This document shows, in pieces, positions 19,111 to 27,530 of a DNA stretch of 64,000 bases (positions are counted from its first letter, which is position 1; each line of letters opens with the position of its first letter). A model generated the notes under the pieces. It worked only from the letters and a program-made list of their open reading frames with translations, searched no databases and was not told the origin of the DNA. The DNA lies in assembly GCA_020725545.1 (NCBI GenBank), contig DYEV01000034.1, forward strand, positions 1 through 64,000, written 5' to 3'. This DNA is from Desulfobacca sp. (lineage in GTDB: Bacteria; Desulfobacterota; Desulfobaccia; Desulfobaccales; Desulfobaccaceae). The translations under genes were made by a program, and so were the position numbers.

Positions 19111-20370
19111 TTATGAAGAACCGGGGGAAATTTTTTCCACCAAGCCGACCCGCGAGTCAATACCCAGGTTTTCCCGCAGATAACGGCGCAGACGGCGGCT
19201 GATGGCCTCCAGACATTTCACCTCATCGGAAAACAGGATTTCATCCATCTGAATCTCGATATCCAGATAGGTCAGACCGGCATCCTGGCCCAGACGGAGC
19301 CGATACCGGGGGGTATGGCCAGAGAGGATTTCCTGAATGGCGCTGCCGACCTGATCCGGATGGATCTTGATGCCGCCCACGGAGAAGATCCGGTCGCAGC
19401 GGCCGACGATGTCCCCCAGACGGATGAGAGGGCAGCCGCAGGGACAGGCACCTGGTTGCAGCGAGGTGACATCGCCGGTGCGAAACCGCACCAGCGGGAA
19501 GGCGGTGGTGGACAGGGTGGTAATCACCAATTCCCCAGGCAGCCCCCGAGCACAGGGTGCGCCGCTTTCAGGATCAACGATTTCGGGGAGAAAATGATCT
19601 TCGGAAAAATGCAGGCCGTCATCGTGAGGACAACTGAAGGCCAGGCCGGGTCCCAAAACCTCGGTGATACCATAGGCCGTACTGATGCTCACCTGCAAAC
19701 CTGCGGCTATTTCCCTGCGGACCGCCGGGGTTAAGGGCTCTGCCACCAGAATGGCCCGTTTCAGGCTGAAATCCGCGGCTACCAGCCCCATGGTTTCCAT
19801 GACGTCGATGAGGTGTCGGGCATACGAAGGGGTCGTCACCAGGATAGAAGTCTTGTAATCCCGCATAACCATGAGCTGCTTGGCAAAATTGAGATTGGCA
19901 AACGGGATGACCGAGGCCCCCAGATGTTCGGCGCCGTCCTTTAGGTCCCGGGCCCAGTTATTCAGCCCGGCGGCCAGGATGATCTGGACGATATCGTCTT
20001 TGCCCACATCGGCGCTGCGGTACAGGCGGGCCGTCAACTCCCGCCAAAACCGCAGGTCGCTGACGGTATAGCCCACGACCACGGGATTGGCCGTGGTCCC
20101 GGGCGACGACTGGATCCGCACCACTTCCCGCAAAGGCACGGCAAAGAGGCCATAGGGATAATTGTGGGACAGATCAGTCCGGGTGGTAAACGGCAGTCTG
20201 GCCACCTGGGTCAGCTCCTGAATGTCATTGGGCCTAATCTGCTGTTCGTCAAATTGTCGCCGATAAAACTTCACCTGCCGGTAAGCCCGATTCAGGGTGC
20301 TTTGCAGCCGTTCCAACTGCAACAGTTCCAACTCTTCCCGGGAGGGGATTTCCTGGCGCCAGTCTGGCAT
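19111..20370 (-). CDS. PaaK-like protein lacking key lysines, possibly non-catalytic
   Basis: This 419-residue homologue of the ligase at 5885-7186 shares the fold motifs PFTTRTDLSHNYPYGLFAVP, YGITEVLGPGLAFSC and FLPEIVDP. The ATP-binding motif SSGTTGKPT has become SSPGTTANPV (about 90-99), with glycine displaced and lysine lost. The C-terminus stops at GLVEKISPGSS without the GK-x-x-R-V-I-D segment that carries the catalytic lysine. It may therefore be a regulatory or binding paralogue, or a decaying gene; the frame is intact. It starts 4 bases after livF and lies between livF and livK2 in one operon. Confidence 0.85.
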   Translation of the reverse strand: MPDWRQEIPSREELELLQLERLQSTLNRAYRQVKFYRRQFDEQQIRPNDIQELTQVARLPFTTRTDLSHNYPYGLFAVPLREVVRIQSSPGTTANPVVVGYTVSDLRFWRELTARLYRSADVGKDDIVQIILAAGLNNWARDLKDGAEHLGASVIPFANLNFAKQLMVMRDYKTSILVTTPSYARHLIDVMETMGLVAADFSLKRAILVAEPLTPAVRREIAAGLQVSISTAYGITEVLGPGLAFSCPHDDGLHFSEDHFLPEIVDPESGAPCARGLPGELVITTLSTTAFPLVRFRTGDVTSLQPGACPCGCPLIRLGDIVGRCDRIFSVGGIKIHPDQVGSAIQEILSGHTPRYRLRLGQDAGLTYLDIEIQMDEILFSDEVKCLEAISRRLRRYLRENLGIDSRVGLVEKISPGSS

Positions 20371-20374
20371 GGCC

Positions 20375-21112
20375 TTATCTCCCTTCGGTAAACTCCTTAT
20401 AATCTTTGCCCAAATAAGCGCGCGTCACCTGCCGGTCGTGCAGCAATTCCGCGGCCGGGCCGCTCAGCAGAATGCGGCCGGTTTCCAGGACATAACCCCG
20501 ATCGGCAATGCTCAAAGCCGTGCGGGCATTCTGTTCCACCATCAGGATGGTGACGCCTTGTCGGCGCAGATTGACGATGGTCTCGATAATACTGTCGACA
20601 ATGACAGGGGCCAGACCCAGGGAGGGTTCATCCAACAGGAGCAGACGCGGTCTGGCCATGAGGGCCCGGCCGATGGCCAACATCTGTTGTTCGCCGCCGC
20701 TGAGAGTACCGGCCGCCTGCTGCCGGCGCTCGTACAACCGTGGAAAAAGGGCGTAGACCTTTTCCAGGTCAGCGGCGATCTCGTGCCGCTGACCGCGGCG
20801 CTGGCGCAGATAGGCCCCCAATGCCAGATTCTCCGCCACGGTTAACGGGGCAAATATCTGCCGGCCTTCGGGTACCTGGGAGATACCCCGGGCCACAATC
20901 CCCTCCGGCGGCACCGACAGCAGTGATTCGCCGTGAAAGGTTACCTTGCCCCTGGCCTGGACCAGACCGCAGAGGGCGTTCAGGAGAGTGGTCTTGCCAG
21001 CGCCGTTGGCGCCGATCAGGGCCACAATCTCCCCCTGATTGACGTGACAGGAGACCCCGGAAAGGGCTTCAATCTTGCCATAGTAGGCATAGAGATTGCG
21101 AATCTGGAGCAT
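20375..21112 (-). CDS. livF: Branched-chain-type ABC transporter ATPase LivF
   Basis: This 245-residue ABC ATPase has Walker [11 protein letters not shown] (about 33-42), the Q-loop segment [20 protein letters not shown], the signature [16 protein letters not shown] (about 137-152) and Walker [14 protein letters not shown]. The [20 protein letters not shown] pattern is typical of LivF, not LivG. It is the missing partner of livG at 10905-11681, but on the opposite strand 9 kb away. It heads the group livF-paaK2-livK2. Confidence 0.95.
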   Translation of the reverse strand: MLQIRNLYAYYGKIEALSGVSCHVNQGEIVALIGANGAGKTTLLNALCGLVQARGKVTFHGESLLSVPPEGIVARGISQVPEGRQIFAPLTVAENLALGAYLRQRRGQRHEIAADLEKVYALFPRLYERRQQAAGTLSGGEQQMLAIGRALMARPRLLLLDEPSLGLAPVIVDSIIETIVNLRRQGVTILMVEQNARTALSIADRGYVLETGRILLSGPAAELLHDRQVTRAYLGKDYKEFTEGR

Positions 21113-21160
21113 GAAAAGGTTTCTGGTTTCTCGTTTCTGGTAAGTGGTTGACTAATAGCT

Positions 21161-21286
21161 AAATTGAGCTCTTGCTGAAGAAGTCGCTTGGTTGCCGCAG
21201 GCTTTACCCTGCGTTCAGAACGACCTGATTGACAGCAGTCACTTAGCGCCATCTAAAGATTGCGGCTACAAATCGCCTAATTGAGA
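21161..21286 (+). repeat. Dispersed repeat family A, full copy
   Basis: This element of about 125 bp matches 59490-59617 along its whole length. Shared landmarks in order are TTGCTGAAGAA, GCCGCAGGCTTTA, CAGAACGACCTGAT, AGCAGT, GCGCCATCT and AAAGATTGCG. It lies between livF and tolB, at one predicted breakpoint of the inversion discussed in the findings. Confidence 0.75.
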
Positions 21287-21299
21287 TAATAGTCGAGGT

Positions 21300-21419
21300 T
21301 TTTGCAAAGTCCATTTGTTCTATTCTTTGTCATTCTGAGCGCAGCGAAGAATCTAATGTTTATCGGTAATCAAGAGCCCTCACTTCGTTCAGGATGACCA
21401 TAACAACCATTTTGCAAAA
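21300..21419. repeat. MITE-like palindromic element, family B, copy 2
   Basis: Terminal inverted repeat TTTTGCAAA (21300-21308) / TTTGCAAAA (21411-21419) encloses GTCATTCTGAGCGCAGCGAA ... CTTCGTTCAGGATGAC. It is the clearest internal match to the copy at 52103-52178. The rest of the livF-tolB gap (to 21528) shows nothing else I can support. Confidence 0.65.
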
Positions 21420-21528
21420 GGCTCAGTCTTTTTGCTTTAAGGTTGCCGGTCGAGGCGAATCCTGGGAACGGCCGGGGCCCACGGCCCACCTGACGAAAAA
21501 AGCTTTATGCCCCCATCCCCCGTTCCTC

Positions 21529-22851
21529 TTAATTGGGGGCCCAGGCCGGCTGAGTCTGCGCGCCGGGCAGGTTTGTCGCCCGGGTGGCAGCGCCGGTCTT
21601 GACGTTGATCACATAAATGGCCGGTTTGCCATCCCGGGTGGAGCTGCAGGCAAGAAAAGCACCATCTGGCGAAAAGGAGGGACTTTCGTTGCTCCCTTCC
21701 TGGGTGATCTGCCGGGGGCTGCCACCCTGGGGGGAGATGACAAAGATCTGGAAGCCACCAGCCGTTCGACCGGCATAGGCGATGAGATCGCCTTTGGGCG
21801 ACCAGCAGGGGGAGACATTGTAAGACCCGTTCATGGTTAGGCGCCGGGCTTGGCCGCCGCTGCTGGACATGATAAAGATCTGGGGACTGCCGGCCCGGTT
21901 GGAGACAAAGGCGATCTGGCTGCCGTCCGGCGAGAAGGTGGGCGAGACATCAATCCCCGGGCTGTTCGTGAGGCGTTGTCTGATGTTGCCCTGTTTGTCC
22001 AGAAGATAAATCTCCTGGTCTTTGTCCTGGTTCAGCGTGGCTGCCAAAAGGCCCCCCGGTCCCGCCGCCGGCGTTATATTCAGGGTGCCATGACTGGCCA
22101 GCTTCCGGATGCTGCCGGAGCCGGGGTTGATGGCATACAGGGCCGGAAAACCGCCCCGGTAGGAACAGAAGAAGATTTCACTGCCATCCCGGGCCCAGGC
22201 CGGGGTAAGGGTCAGGGTACCCAGGCGGGTCAGTTGCTTGGGTTGGCCGCCCAGGTCCATAAGGTAAATCTCTTTTCTATCGGTACCGCCGCTGACAAAG
22301 GCCAGACGTCCTTGGGGGAGGCCCCGTTCGCCGGTCAGATAGAGGACGATTTCATTGACGAATTGGGACATCATGCGGGGGCCGTCGTTCATGCCGCCCC
22401 GGTAGCGTTTGCCCAGGAGCATTTTGCCGGAGCCGGGTTCCAGCAATCGTAAATCCAGGATCAGCTGCTGGCCTTCCTGCTGCCAAGCCCCGGCGATGAC
22501 CAGATTGCTGCCTAAGGCTGCCAAGGCGCTCAATTTGGCAGTGCTGGGCGACGGCCCAATGGGACTGGCGTCAAAGGCAGCGGGGTCCAGCACGGTAAAG
22601 TGGCCGGACACTTTGAGGTCGCGGTTGGCCTGGGCCGCCAGGGCGGTGCCCAATTCCGGCCCGGCCCCGCCCGGCCCCTGTAGAGTGGGGACGGCAATGA
22701 CGTATTTCTGGGCCAGGGGCGCTTTGACGTCCACATATTCCCGGCCCTGGGCCGGCAGCAAGGCGGGCCGCAGGAGTATGCTGAGGATCAGCAGGGAGAG
22801 AACGACCGTTGGACTGCTTACGTTGAACTTGCGCAACCTGTTGCTTCTCAT
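21529..22851 (-). CDS. tolB: Tol-Pal system periplasmic beta-propeller TolB
   Basis: This 440-residue protein has an N-terminal signal, an N-terminal domain (about 40-170) and a C-terminal six-bladed propeller with repeated motifs such as PTFSPDGSQIAFVSNRAGSP, PCWSPKGDLIAYAGRTAGGF and PSFSPDGAFLACSSTRDGKP. TolB works in the periplasm and binds Pal. The ATG at 22851 overlaps the tolA stop by one base (TAATG). An earlier in-frame start exists but would lie inside tolA. Its usual neighbour pal is missing downstream and is found at 11909. Confidence 0.94.
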   Translation of the reverse strand: MRSNRLRKFNVSSPTVVLSLLILSILLRPALLPAQGREYVDVKAPLAQKYVIAVPTLQGPGGAGPELGTALAAQANRDLKVSGHFTVLDPAAFDASPIGPSPSTAKLSALAALGSNLVIAGAWQQEGQQLILDLRLLEPGSGKMLLGKRYRGGMNDGPRMMSQFVNEIVLYLTGERGLPQGRLAFVSGGTDRKEIYLMDLGGQPKQLTRLGTLTLTPAWARDGSEIFFCSYRGGFPALYAINPGSGSIRKLASHGTLNITPAAGPGGLLAATLNQDKDQEIYLLDKQGNIRQRLTNSPGIDVSPTFSPDGSQIAFVSNRAGSPQIFIMSSSGGQARRLTMNGSYNVSPCWSPKGDLIAYAGRTAGGFQIFVISPQGGSPRQITQEGSNESPSFSPDGAFLACSSTRDGKPAIYVINVKTGAATRATNLPGAQTQPAWAPN

Positions 22852-24080
22852 TATGAACTTGCCTTCCATTCGGGAGTAAAGGTAATGCCGATTTCGATCT
22901 TCTCCTGGCCCGGCGGCAAGGGGGGCAAGGGGCTGGAACGGGTGACGGCGTTCATGGCCGACTGGTCAAAGAGGCGGTCGCCCGATTCTTTTTCAAACCA
23001 GGACGCCGCGATGGTGCCGTCGGCTTGAATGCGGACTACGATAACTGCTTTTAAGTTCTGCAGGTTACTGCGCTGCAGGCAGTTGGGCTGCCAGTGGCGC
23101 CGGACCACCGTGGAGATCTGGGCGCCGTAAGCCGCGGTCTGGGCCGGTCCCATGCTGCCGCCGCCCCCCCCGCTGCCGCTGCCTTTGGCAGCTTTGGCGC
23201 TCACCTTGCCGGCGCTGATCCGGGCGGCCGCTTGGCCCACCGCCTCTTTATAGGCCTGATCCCGGGCCTTGGCGGCCAGGCCTTTCTCCACCCCCCGGAC
23301 GGACTCCTGAATCTGCCGTTCCCGGGCTGCGGCTGCGGCCTTTTCCTGGGCGGCCTGGAGCTCCTTGGCCAGCTGCGCGGCCCGGGCCTTGTCGGCCGCA
23401 GCCTTGGCCTCTGCGGCCTGCTTGGCGGCCTCGGCTTTCTGAGCCTCGGCTCTTTGAGCCTTGGCGGCCGCTTCCGCAGCCGCCTGCTTGGCATGGTCTG
23501 CGGCGGCTTTGTTGTCAGCGGCGGGTTTGGGGGCTTCCACCTTTTTTACCGCCGGCGCTGGTTTGGGGCCGGGGACCGGCAGCGGCGGTTCAGCCGGCGG
23601 CGGTGCCACTACCTTGGGAGCCGGTTTGGGCGCCGGCGCCTTGGCCGCCGCCGGCGGTGGCGCTACCGGTTTTACGGGAGCCGCCGGTTTTGCCGGCGGG
23701 ACCGGTTTTTCCGGGGCCATTGCTTTGGCCGGCGGCACCGGGGCCTTTTCCACTATCGTCGGTTTCGGCACCGCCGCCTTGGGCGGTTTGGGCATCGGCG
23801 CTGCGGCCGGCCCAGACGGGGGCTGGACCTCACCCTTGGGGGTGATGGCCGGGGCCGGCGGCCCGGGTGCGGGGGTAGTCTCAGTCTTCGGACCTGGCGG
23901 CGGCACGGGCAGATTGACCAGATCCACCGTGTAGGTAGGCACCACCGGTTTGGGCGGCACGGTTTTGGCATTATACCACACTAAGGCGCCGAAAACCGCC
24001 AGATGAAAAACCATGGAAATGAGCAGCATCCGGCCCAGATGATCGCCAGGGGCCGGTTCGGGAAGATCACCGTTGGGCAT
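22851..24080 (-). CDS. tolA: TolA-like envelope-spanning protein with TonB-type C-terminus
   Basis: The 409-residue protein has a short cytoplasmic N-terminus, one membrane span (about 18-37), a proline-rich stretch, then a long Ala/Lys/Glu-rich helical region (about 180-290) typical of TolA. A glycine/serine linker (KGSGSGGGGGSMG) leads to the C-terminal domain (about 315-405: VVRRHWQPNCLQRSNLQNLK and GDRLFDQSAMNAVTRSSPLP). It connects inner-membrane TolQR with TolB/Pal. It has a normal position between tolR and tolB. Low-complexity DNA here also produces long meaningless frames on the other strand. Confidence 0.92.
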   Translation of the reverse strand: MPNGDLPEPAPGDHLGRMLLISMVFHLAVFGALVWYNAKTVPPKPVVPTYTVDLVNLPVPPPGPKTETTPAPGPPAPAITPKGEVQPPSGPAAAPMPKPPKAAVPKPTIVEKAPVPPAKAMAPEKPVPPAKPAAPVKPVAPPPAAAKAPAPKPAPKVVAPPPAEPPLPVPGPKPAPAVKKVEAPKPAADNKAAADHAKQAAAEAAAKAQRAEAQKAEAAKQAAEAKAAADKARAAQLAKELQAAQEKAAAAARERQIQESVRGVEKGLAAKARDQAYKEAVGQAAARISAGKVSAKAAKGSGSGGGGGSMGPAQTAAYGAQISTVVRRHWQPNCLQRSNLQNLKAVIVVRIQADGTIAASWFEKESGDRLFDQSAMNAVTRSSPLPPLPPGQEKIEIGITFTPEWKASS

Positions 24081-24088
24081 GCGCCTCC

Positions 24089-24508
24089 CTAGCCTTCGGT
24101 GGGCGCCGGCGGCTCCGTGACCATGCCTAATTTTTCCACGCCGGCTGCCTTGAGCGCCCCCATAACCTGTATTACGACGCCGTAGGGCACGGTTTTATCC
24201 GCCTTTAAAAAAACCTGGGGTTTCGTCTGGCCGTGGTGTTCAGCCTGCACGGCTACGGCTAAACGGTCCAGCGAGATCCGCTGCTCGTTGACATAGATAT
24301 CACTCTGACCGGTGATGGAGACAATAATGGGAGGCGTGCTTTCATCCAAAGCCCCCCCTTTGCTCTGGGGCAGGTTTACGTCCAGACCGGTGGTCATCAT
24401 CGGGGCCGTCACCATGAAGATGACCAGGAGCACCAACATGACGTCCACCAGCGGCGTGACGTTGATTTCTGACATGGGGCCGTTGCCGGAACCGCCGCCC
24501 ATGGCCAT
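24089..24508 (-). CDS. tolR: Tol-Pal system protein TolR (ExbD family)
   Basis: This is a 139-residue ExbD/TolR protein. A short cytoplasmic start ([20 protein letters not shown]) leads into the single membrane span, which carries the conserved membrane aspartate that takes part in proton-driven force generation. The periplasmic domain follows (about 45-139), with [20 protein letters not shown]. It starts 3 bases after tolQ ends and 8 before tolA begins. Confidence 0.95.
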   Translation of the reverse strand: MAMGGGSGNGPMSEINVTPLVDVMLVLLVIFMVTAPMMTTGLDVNLPQSKGGALDESTPPIIVSITGQSDIYVNEQRISLDRLAVAVQAEHHGQTKPQVFLKADKTVPYGVVIQVMGALKAAGVEKLGMVTEPPAPTEG

Positions 24509-24511
24509 GGC

Positions 24512-25303
24512 TTAACGCTCCCCGCCTTGGGCCCGCCGCAACAGGTCCCGTTCGATGATATTGAGAAAATCATGGCTGAAATTGCCCATTTCCGTTTCCA
24601 AGACCTTGACTTTACTTAGAAAATAGTTATAGGCAACCACCGCCGGGATGGCTGCGGCCAGCCCCACGGCCGTGGCCACCAGGGCTTCGGAAATACCCGG
24701 AGCCACTACCGCCAGACTGGCACTGCCCTTCAGGCCGATGCCCCGGAACGAGGTCATGATGCCCCAGACCGTGCCGAAAAGGCCGATGAAAGGGGCGGTA
24801 TTGCCAGTGGTCGCCAAAAAGGTGATGGCCCGGGAGAGCCGGGCGCTTTCGGAATTCATGGCCCGGCGCAGGGAGCGATGGACGTTTTCCAGACCTGCGC
24901 CCCGCACGGCAATGGTGCCGAGGGGGTCCCGGTCACCGCTGTCGCCATGACTTTGGGTCTGCATCAGTTTGCCCAGCTCCTGGTAGCCCAGGCGGAAGAT
25001 GGCCGCCACCGGCGAGGCCTCCAGATGCCGGGTCTCGTGGTAGGCGGTGGAGAGGTTGCGGGCTGACCAGAAAATATCCAAAAATTCCGCAGTCTGCTGC
25101 CGGGCCCGGGACAACTGGATGAGCTTGGCAAAGATGATGCCCCAGCAGGCAACGGAAAAAAGGAGCAAGACCAGCATAACCGCCTTGACCACCGGACCGG
25201 CATTGAGAATCAGCGGAATGATGTCCAGATCAGATACGGCGACGCCGGGGGGCGTAGCGGCCCAGGCTTGGTCCACCAGACTTAAAAAGTTAACTATTTC
25301 CAT
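24512..25303 (-). CDS. tolQ: Tol-Pal system protein TolQ (MotA/ExbB family)
   Basis: This 263-residue inner-membrane protein has three spans: about 37-57 ([20 protein letters not shown]), then two C-terminal spans beginning with [20 protein letters not shown] (about 170-190) and [20 protein letters not shown] (about 207-226). With TolR it forms the proton-driven motor. It follows metF on the same strand after 64 bases and heads tolQRAB, though it may also read through from metF. Confidence 0.95.
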   Translation of the reverse strand: MEIVNFLSLVDQAWAATPPGVAVSDLDIIPLILNAGPVVKAVMLVLLLFSVACWGIIFAKLIQLSRARQQTAEFLDIFWSARNLSTAYHETRHLEASPVAAIFRLGYQELGKLMQTQSHGDSGDRDPLGTIAVRGAGLENVHRSLRRAMNSESARLSRAITFLATTGNTAPFIGLFGTVWGIMTSFRGIGLKGSASLAVVAPGISEALVATAVGLAAAIPAVVAYNYFLSKVKVLETEMGNFSHDFLNIIERDLLRRAQGGER

Positions 25304-25367
25304 AGGTTTTCGTGAATCTTATTGTATGCCCCTCTCTCAGGCTTGTCAAGCGGGTGGTGGCTGGCGC

Positions 25368-26252
25368 TCACATTTCCAGCAGCCCTTCGTGGCGCAGACG
25401 GGAGACAATGGCGGAGGTGGCCTGGCTCCGGTCCATGGTATAAAAATGCAGTCCCACCACGCCGGCCTGGAGGAGCTCCCGGCACTGGTCCGTGGCAAAG
25501 TCGATGCCGAATTGGAGCAGTCCTTTTTGATCCCCTGCAGGCAAAGCAGCCAGCCGTTCCTCCAGAGTCGCAGGAATGCTGGCGCCGCAGAGTTTGGCCA
25601 ACTGCCGCATCATCTTCAGGCTGAAGATGGGCATGATGCCGGGCAAGATGGGCAACGTGATCCCCAGGGTCCGGCAGTTTTGGACAAAATCAAAGAAAAA
25701 GCGGTTATCATAGAAATAATTGGTGATAATGAACTCCGCGCCCTGATCCACCTTGAGTTTGAGATAGGCCAGGTCTTGCTCCCGGCTTGCCGCGTCAATG
25801 TGGCCTTCCGGATAGCCGGCCACCCCCAGGCAGAAGGGAAATTCCGGCCGGATAAAGGCCATGAGGTCGGAGGCATGGGCAAAACTCTGGGGATGAGGCT
25901 TGAAATCAGGCTGGCCGTGCGGCGGGTCTCCTCGGACCACCAGGACGTTTTCCACCCCCAATCCCTGATAATCCTCCAAGATCAGGTGGATGTAATCCGG
26001 AGGCAGACCGTATCCGGCAAAATAGGCGACCACCTCCATGCCTCTGTCATTGAGGAGCTTGTCCACCAGGAGGCGGGAGCCTTCCCGGGTGGAGCCGCCG
26101 GCCCCGAAGGTGATGCCGAGAAAATCGGGCTCCAAGAAACATAACTGATCGATGACCCGCTCCAGGGTTGTCGCGGCTTCCGGGGTGCGGGCCGGGAAGA
26201 GTTCAAAAGAGACCGTGGGGCGTTTTTTCTTCCAGATGTCGGTCAATCGCAT
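25368..26252 (-). CDS. metF: Methylenetetrahydrofolate reductase
   Basis: The 294-residue TIM-barrel flavoenzyme starts at ATG 26252, with GAGGAGG 8 bases upstream. Motifs: VSFELFPARTPEA (about 14-26), FLGITFGAGGSTREG (about 45-60), VLVVRGDPPHGQPDF (about 105-120) and LPILPGIMPIFSLKMMRQLA (about 200-220). It reduces methylene-THF to methyl-THF. In an organism with CO dehydrogenase/acetyl-CoA synthase it belongs to the methyl branch of the acetyl-CoA pathway as well as methionine synthesis. It lacks the extra C-terminal Fe-S-type domain and is of the short bacterial kind. Confidence 0.95.
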   Translation of the reverse strand: MRLTDIWKKKRPTVSFELFPARTPEAATTLERVIDQLCFLEPDFLGITFGAGGSTREGSRLLVDKLLNDRGMEVVAYFAGYGLPPDYIHLILEDYQGLGVENVLVVRGDPPHGQPDFKPHPQSFAHASDLMAFIRPEFPFCLGVAGYPEGHIDAASREQDLAYLKLKVDQGAEFIITNYFYDNRFFFDFVQNCRTLGITLPILPGIMPIFSLKMMRQLAKLCGASIPATLEERLAALPAGDQKGLLQFGIDFATDQCRELLQAGVVGLHFYTMDRSQATSAIVSRLRHEGLLEM

Positions 26253-26361
26253 GGTCGTCAACCTCCTCAAAACACAAAAAAACCTTTCCTAACCCTCAAT
26301 GGCTGAGCAATAAACTCGACGGGGGCAGGTTGCATCCGCCAACGGACCTGACTATAATACC

Positions 26362-26486
26362 CGAATTGGGCGATTTGTAGGCGCATCCTTTAGATTGCGC
26401 GAAGTTACTGCTACCAATCAGGTCGTTCTGGGCGCCGGCTAAGGCCTGCGGCTATCAGGCGATTTCTTCAACAAGCGCTAAATTTA
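26362..26486 (-). repeat. Dispersed repeat family A, full copy (inverted)
   Basis: This is the reverse complement of the 21161-21286 and 59490-59617 elements: GGCGATTTGTAGGCGCA at the left, GGCTAAGGCCTGCGGCTA in the middle, GATTTCTTCAACAAGCGCT at the right. It occupies much of the 333-base gap between divergent metF and the thioesterase gene. The remaining bases show no gene. Confidence 0.75.
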
Positions 26487-26585
26487 GGTAATAGATAATC
26501 TTTATAGCAAAAAAACTCCCAAGACAATCAAAATAACCGGCCAAACGCTCAGAAGACGGCGGCGTCTTGGCCATACTCACTACCG

Positions 26586-26996
26586 ATGCCTATACCTACT
26601 TTTGATGATTACTGTTTTGCCTGCGGCAAGAGGAATCCCATCGGCCTGCACATGCAGGTCACCTATCGGGAAGAAGACCCAACTGCGGAAAGCCGTCTGA
26701 CCTTAGCACCGGAATTTGTCGGCTGGCAGGAGATCATCCACGGCGGCATCCTGGTCACCCTGTTGGATGAGATCATGACCCACGCCATCTGGCACTTTGC
26801 CGGGCCGGTGGTGACCCTGGGGTTGGATGTCCAGTTCCGCCAGCCCTTGGCACCCGGTGACCCTATCCTGGTCCGCGGCCGACTTACTGAGACCAAAGGC
26901 CGCCGCCTCAAGGGCCAAGGCGAGATCATCCGGCTGGCCGACAATCGCCTCATCGCCAACGCCCAGGGGCGCTTCCTGTTGCAGAACGGGGCCTGA
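26586..26996 (+). CDS. Hotdog-fold thioesterase (PaaI-like)
   Basis: The 136-residue protein has the hotdog thioesterase layout. It starts with a YCFACGKRNPIGLHM motif (about 10-24), seen in a subgroup of PaaI/4HBT proteins, and has the active-site helix segment IIHGGILVTLLDEIMTHAIW (about 50-69), followed by VQFRQPLAPGDPILVRGRL. It should hydrolyse an acyl- or aryl-CoA; the substrate is unknown. It lies 22 bases before rlmH. Confidence 0.82.
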   Translation: MPIPTFDDYCFACGKRNPIGLHMQVTYREEDPTAESRLTLAPEFVGWQEIIHGGILVTLLDEIMTHAIWHFAGPVVTLGLDVQFRQPLAPGDPILVRGRLTETKGRRLKGQGEIIRLADNRLIANAQGRFLLQNGA

Positions 26997-27018
26997 CCGG
27001 CTCGGCGGACGGCATTGC

Positions 27019-27498
27019 ATGGCAGGTTTAGCGGTTATCCTTCTGATGGTGGGCAAGACCCGCAGCGCCTTCGTGCAGGCGGGGGTGGCCTTTTATGCCA
27101 AGCGCCTCCAACCTTACCATCCCTTGGAGTTAGTGACGGTGCGGGAGGAAAAGCCCGAGGGTGGACTAACACCGGAGCAGATCAAAGAACGGGAGGGCGC
27201 CAGAATCCTGGCCCGCCTGCCTAAACCCGGCCGGGTCATTGCCCTGGAGCCAACAGGTCAAGAGTTTACTTCCGAGGGCTTGGCGCAATGGCTGGAACAC
27301 TTGGCCCAGGCCGCCTCAACTCCCTTAATCTTTGTCATCGGCGGCCACCTCGGCTTGGCTGCCGGCGTGAGCCAGGCCGCCCACTATCATCTCTCCCTGT
27401 CCCGCCTCACCTTTACCCACGAGATGAGCCGCCTTATCCTGCTGGAGCAGCTCTACCGGGCCGCGACGATCCGGGCCGGCCATCCTTATCATAATTGA
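27019..27498 (+). CDS. rlmH: 23S rRNA pseudouridine-1915 N3-methyltransferase RlmH
   Basis: The 159-residue SPOUT methyltransferase has the C-terminal knot motif FVIGGHLGLAAGV (about 111-123) and the family ending LTFTHEMSRLILLEQLYRA. It methylates pseudouridine 1915 in helix 69 of 23S rRNA. ATG 27019 fits the family start (AVILLMVGKTRSAFVQAG). It converges on cobQ with a 32-base gap. Confidence 0.95.
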   Translation: MAGLAVILLMVGKTRSAFVQAGVAFYAKRLQPYHPLELVTVREEKPEGGLTPEQIKEREGARILARLPKPGRVIALEPTGQEFTSEGLAQWLEHLAQAASTPLIFVIGGHLGLAAGVSQAAHYHLSLSRLTFTHEMSRLILLEQLYRAATIRAGHPYHN

Positions 27499-27530
27499 GT
27501 CAGTTCTGGATTGCCGCTGGTGGCCAGGGG

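Noticed and set aside
12484-21286. Recombination between inverted family A repeats as the direct cause of the inversion
   Set aside because: The left repeat lies between pal and cpoB, but restoring both operons needs a breakpoint between livG and pal; these repeats would leave pal stranded.
23094-23984. Plus-strand Gly/Arg-rich frames opposite tolA
   Set aside because: They arise from the Ala/Pro/Lys low-complexity DNA of tolA.
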